From contig JAAZBY010000156.1 of the NCBI GenBank assembly GCA_012513595.1, forward strand, positions 1 to 7,542: DNA of 7,542 bases, read 5' to 3'. Below the pieces are notes generated by a model. The model was not told where the DNA came from and did not search any database. It saw nothing but the letters and a program-made list of their open reading frames with translations. Positions 6,388-7,542 of the stretch are shown here, in pieces (position 1 is the first letter of the stretch; each line of letters begins with the position of its first letter). A program made the translations under genes and the position numbers. This DNA is from Chloroflexota bacterium (GTDB lineage: Bacteria > Chloroflexota > Anaerolineae > UBA1429).

Positions 6388-6416
6388 ATTATAGACCGAT
6401 CTCGGACGCCTGCCAA
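6388..6416 (-). promoter_or_regulatory. Sigma-70-type promoter of the DEAD-box helicase gene
   Basis: On the minus strand, TTGGCA (6416-6411; 5 of 6 to the TTGACA consensus) is followed by exactly 17 bases and a perfect TATAAT (6393-6388). Transcription should start near 6381, giving a leader of about 87 bases before the TTG codon. The hexamers stand out as AT-rich in otherwise GC-rich DNA. On the plus strand the same spot reads TATTAT (6387-6392), which could serve as a -10 for the divergent lipoprotein gene, but no good -35 is seen for that direction. Confidence 0.75.
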
Positions 6417-6455
6417 CAGCCGCCCCGGAGCCGCACGCGTTTCAAAGGAGGCGCC

Positions 6456-7121
6456 ATGCCACCTGTTTGCCGGAACTCCGCTCGCTCCTTGCTCGCCGCC
6501 CTGGCGAGTGGCCTGTTGCTGGGCCTGGGGTGCCGGCCGGCGACACCCGAGGCCACGGTCGCTCCCGGCTATGTGGCCTATCACAGCGCGACGTACGGCT
6601 GGACGGTCGAGTACCCTGCGGCCTGGGAACTGCAGGAGCCGGCCACCCACATCGGCACCCTCGGGCGCGCCTGGGAGGGCGATCTTTGGCAGACGGCTAC
6701 CCACGCCGGCGGCGAGCAGGCCTTTGGCAGCTACACGCTCGGCCTGTGGGTGGCGCCCGCCATCGCCCAGACCGTCACCGGTACCCTGGCCATCGAAACC
6801 GCCCCCATGATTGACTCAGCACGCGCCTCGCTGGCCGCCACTTGTTGCGCCTCGGTCGACGGCACAGAGGCCATGACCATCGCATGGGGGCGAGCCATCG
6901 CCCATTTCGGCAGGCGTGAAGTCTCCCTCCTGCAGGGTGACGTGGAGTACCGGCTGGTCATCGCTCCGGACCCCTACCTGTTCCAGACCGCGGCGGACCT
7001 GGCCATCCGAGAGGCGTTCGCGCACTTGGCGGCCTCCCTGCACACCCTCGGCCCCCCGCAGTTGGGCACCCTGGTGACGCCCGCCGCCACCCCGGCCCCT
7101 ACGCCGACCTCGCCGAGTTGA
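6456..7121 (+). CDS. Putative lipoprotein with PsbP-like start and Thr/Pro tail
   Basis: A 221-residue protein from ATG 6456, with strong SD AAAGGAGG (6444-6451). The N-terminus has a short charged stretch and a hydrophobic helix (about 11-24) ending in LLGLGC. Cys26 is the likely lipidation site. The -3 position is Gly rather than Leu/Val/Ile, so the lipobox is not fully standard. After the linker the mature part opens with YHSATYGWTVEYPAAWEL (42-59). This resembles the beginning of PsbP-like or DUF-type extracytoplasmic domains (aromatic, Gly-phi-x-phi-x-Tyr-Pro-x-x-Trp). The rest appears alpha/beta and includes an unusual Cys130-Cys131 pair. The tail from about 208 is rich in Thr, Pro and Ala (TPAATPAPTPTSPS), as in many surface proteins of Chloroflexota-like genomes. 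The probable location is outside the membrane. Function is unknown. It is divergent from the helicase, with no obvious functional link. Confidence 0.75.
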   Translation: MPPVCRNSARSLLAALASGLLLGLGCRPATPEATVAPGYVAYHSATYGWTVEYPAAWELQEPATHIGTLGRAWEGDLWQTATHAGGEQAFGSYTLGLWVAPAIAQTVTGTLAIETAPMIDSARASLAATCCASVDGTEAMTIAWGRAIAHFGRREVSLLQGDVEYRLVIAPDPYLFQTAADLAIREAFAHLAASLHTLGPPQLGTLVTPAATPAPTPTSPS

Positions 7122-7253
7122 CCGGCTGAGGCCCATTGCGCGGGCACCCGCAGTGTGGTAGAACGATACAGATTGGCGGGCCGGCGGAGCACGCGCTGGG
7201 CCCTCGGCCCTTCTCTCCGCTGCCGCCCGCGCGAGACACAGGGAGGTCCCTCG

Positions 7254-7469
7254 ATGGCTACTGCGCCGGCGTTTTCGTTCGTCAAGATCCTGCCCTACCT
7301 GATCCCCATCTTGCTCCTGCAGCTGGGGCTGATGGTCTTTGCCCTGGTTGACCTGTCGCGCCGGGAAAAGACGCGCGGACCCAAGTGGGTCTGGGGGCTG
7401 GTCATCATCCTCGGTGAGCTGGTGGGCCCCGTGGTGTACCTGCTCTTCGGGCGGGAGGAGGACACATGA
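7254..7469 (+). CDS. Small PLDc_N-type membrane protein (YxlE-like)
   Basis: A 71-residue protein with start ATG 7254 and SD GGGAGG (7241-7246). Longer in-frame starts at 7155 and onward lack this SD and would add a non-membrane N-terminus. Two transmembrane helices are predicted by eye (about 12-33 and 44-66), joined by a basic loop, DLSRREKTRGPKW (33-45). The second segment ends GPVVYLLFGREE, the signature of the PLDc_N (PF13396) domain found at the N-terminus of cardiolipin synthases and as small stand-alone proteins. It is too short to carry the phospholipase catalytic part, so it is not an enzyme itself. Its stop overlaps the next start (ATGA, 7466-7469), indicating translational coupling to the ABC ATPase. 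This recalls yxlE followed by yxlF in the Bacillus subtilis sigY operon, where yxlE encodes a small membrane protein. The role is inferred to be a membrane partner or regulator of the transporter. Confidence 0.82.
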   Translation: MATAPAFSFVKILPYLIPILLLQLGLMVFALVDLSRREKTRGPKWVWGLVIILGELVGPVVYLLFGREEDT

Positions 7470-7542
7470 TCCGCACGGCGCTCCTGTGCAAGGCCTACGG
7501 GGACGTGCACGCCCTGGACGGGCTCTCGCTGACCGTCGGGGA
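7466..7542 (+). CDS. ABC transporter ATP-binding protein, N-terminal fragment (3' end outside window)
   Basis: The frame starts at ATG 7466 inside the stop of the preceding gene, with GGAGGAGG (7454-7461) as SD, and runs open to the edge (25 full codons). The visible text, MIRTALLCKAYGDVHALDG followed by LSLTVG, is typical of ABC ATPases. It has an A-loop Tyr11 that would stack on the adenine, then the LDGLSLTV strand leading to the Walker A motif, which lies just beyond the window. It is most likely the ATPase of an exporter of the YxlF/CcmA-like type, given its membrane-protein partner upstream. The identity of the permease and the cargo cannot be seen. Confidence 0.75.
   Translation, partial: MIRTALLCKAYGDVHALDGLSLTVG

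Noticed and set aside
5893..6810. Plus-strand open frame of 305 codons spanning the helicase 5' end and the lipoprotein
   Set aside because: It crosses the helicase promoter and the lipoprotein start in another frame, and its Arg/Pro/Ala-rich text is typical of a shadow frame.
7136..7164. Possible promoter TTGCGC, 17 bases, TAGAAC before the PLDc_N gene
   Set aside because: Only 3 of 6 and 4 of 6 matches to the consensus. A promoter is expected in this 132-base gap, but the evidence is too weak to list.
7198..7210. Five-base-pair hairpin GGGCC-CTC-GGCCC followed by TTCTCT
   Set aside because: Too short to separate from chance in GC-rich DNA, and it lies just ahead of the PLDc_N start, where a terminator is unlikely.

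Overview
The window is high-GC bacterial DNA with tightly packed genes, Shine-Dalgarno start sites and no RNA genes, CRISPR array or insertion sequence that I can see. The taxon cannot be fixed from sequence alone. A lipoprotein ending in a Thr/Pro-rich tail, a signal-less polysaccharide-lyase-like enzyme beside a GH42 galactosidase and Gfo/Idh/MocA, AKR and SDR oxidoreductases, and a PLDc_N plus ABC ATPase pair would all fit a Chloroflexota (Anaerolineae-like) genome. This is a guess by style, not a proof.

Left part (3-4921, all plus strand): a probable carbohydrate-catabolism operon. In order it holds the C-terminal end of a GH42-type beta-galactosidase, an alginate-lyase-family (PF05426-like) protein with no visible signal peptide, an aldo/keto reductase, a divergent Gfo/Idh/MocA oxidoreductase and an extended short-chain dehydrogenase of the NAD-dependent epimerase/uronate-dehydrogenase type. 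Gaps are 31, 87, 71 and 50 bases, and the starts have recognisable ribosome binding sites. A plausible joint role is breaking a galactose- and uronate-containing oligosaccharide inside the cell and processing the released sugars by redox steps. The substrate is not shown by the sequence.

Middle (4922-6455): a convergent intergenic gap with two stem-loops, then a minus-strand DEAD-box RNA helicase of RhlE type. It most likely starts at a TTG (6294) rather than at the longest-frame GTG (6384). A near-consensus sigma-70 promoter (TTGGCA, 17 bases, TATAAT on the minus strand) puts the predicted transcript start at about the GTG codon. Its Walker A motif carries Ser where the family has Gly.

Right part (6456-7542, plus strand): a small lipoprotein with a PsbP-like opening, then a 71-residue two-helix membrane protein of the PLDc_N type. 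Its stop codon overlaps the ATG of an ABC transporter ATPase that runs off the window. The last two resemble the yxlE-yxlF order of the Bacillus sigY operon.

I see no convincing wholly new system. The items most worth checking are the redox-rich uronate/galactoside cluster with its cytoplasmic lyase-like protein, the helicase Walker A substitution, and the altered EKP motif of the Gfo/Idh/MocA protein.
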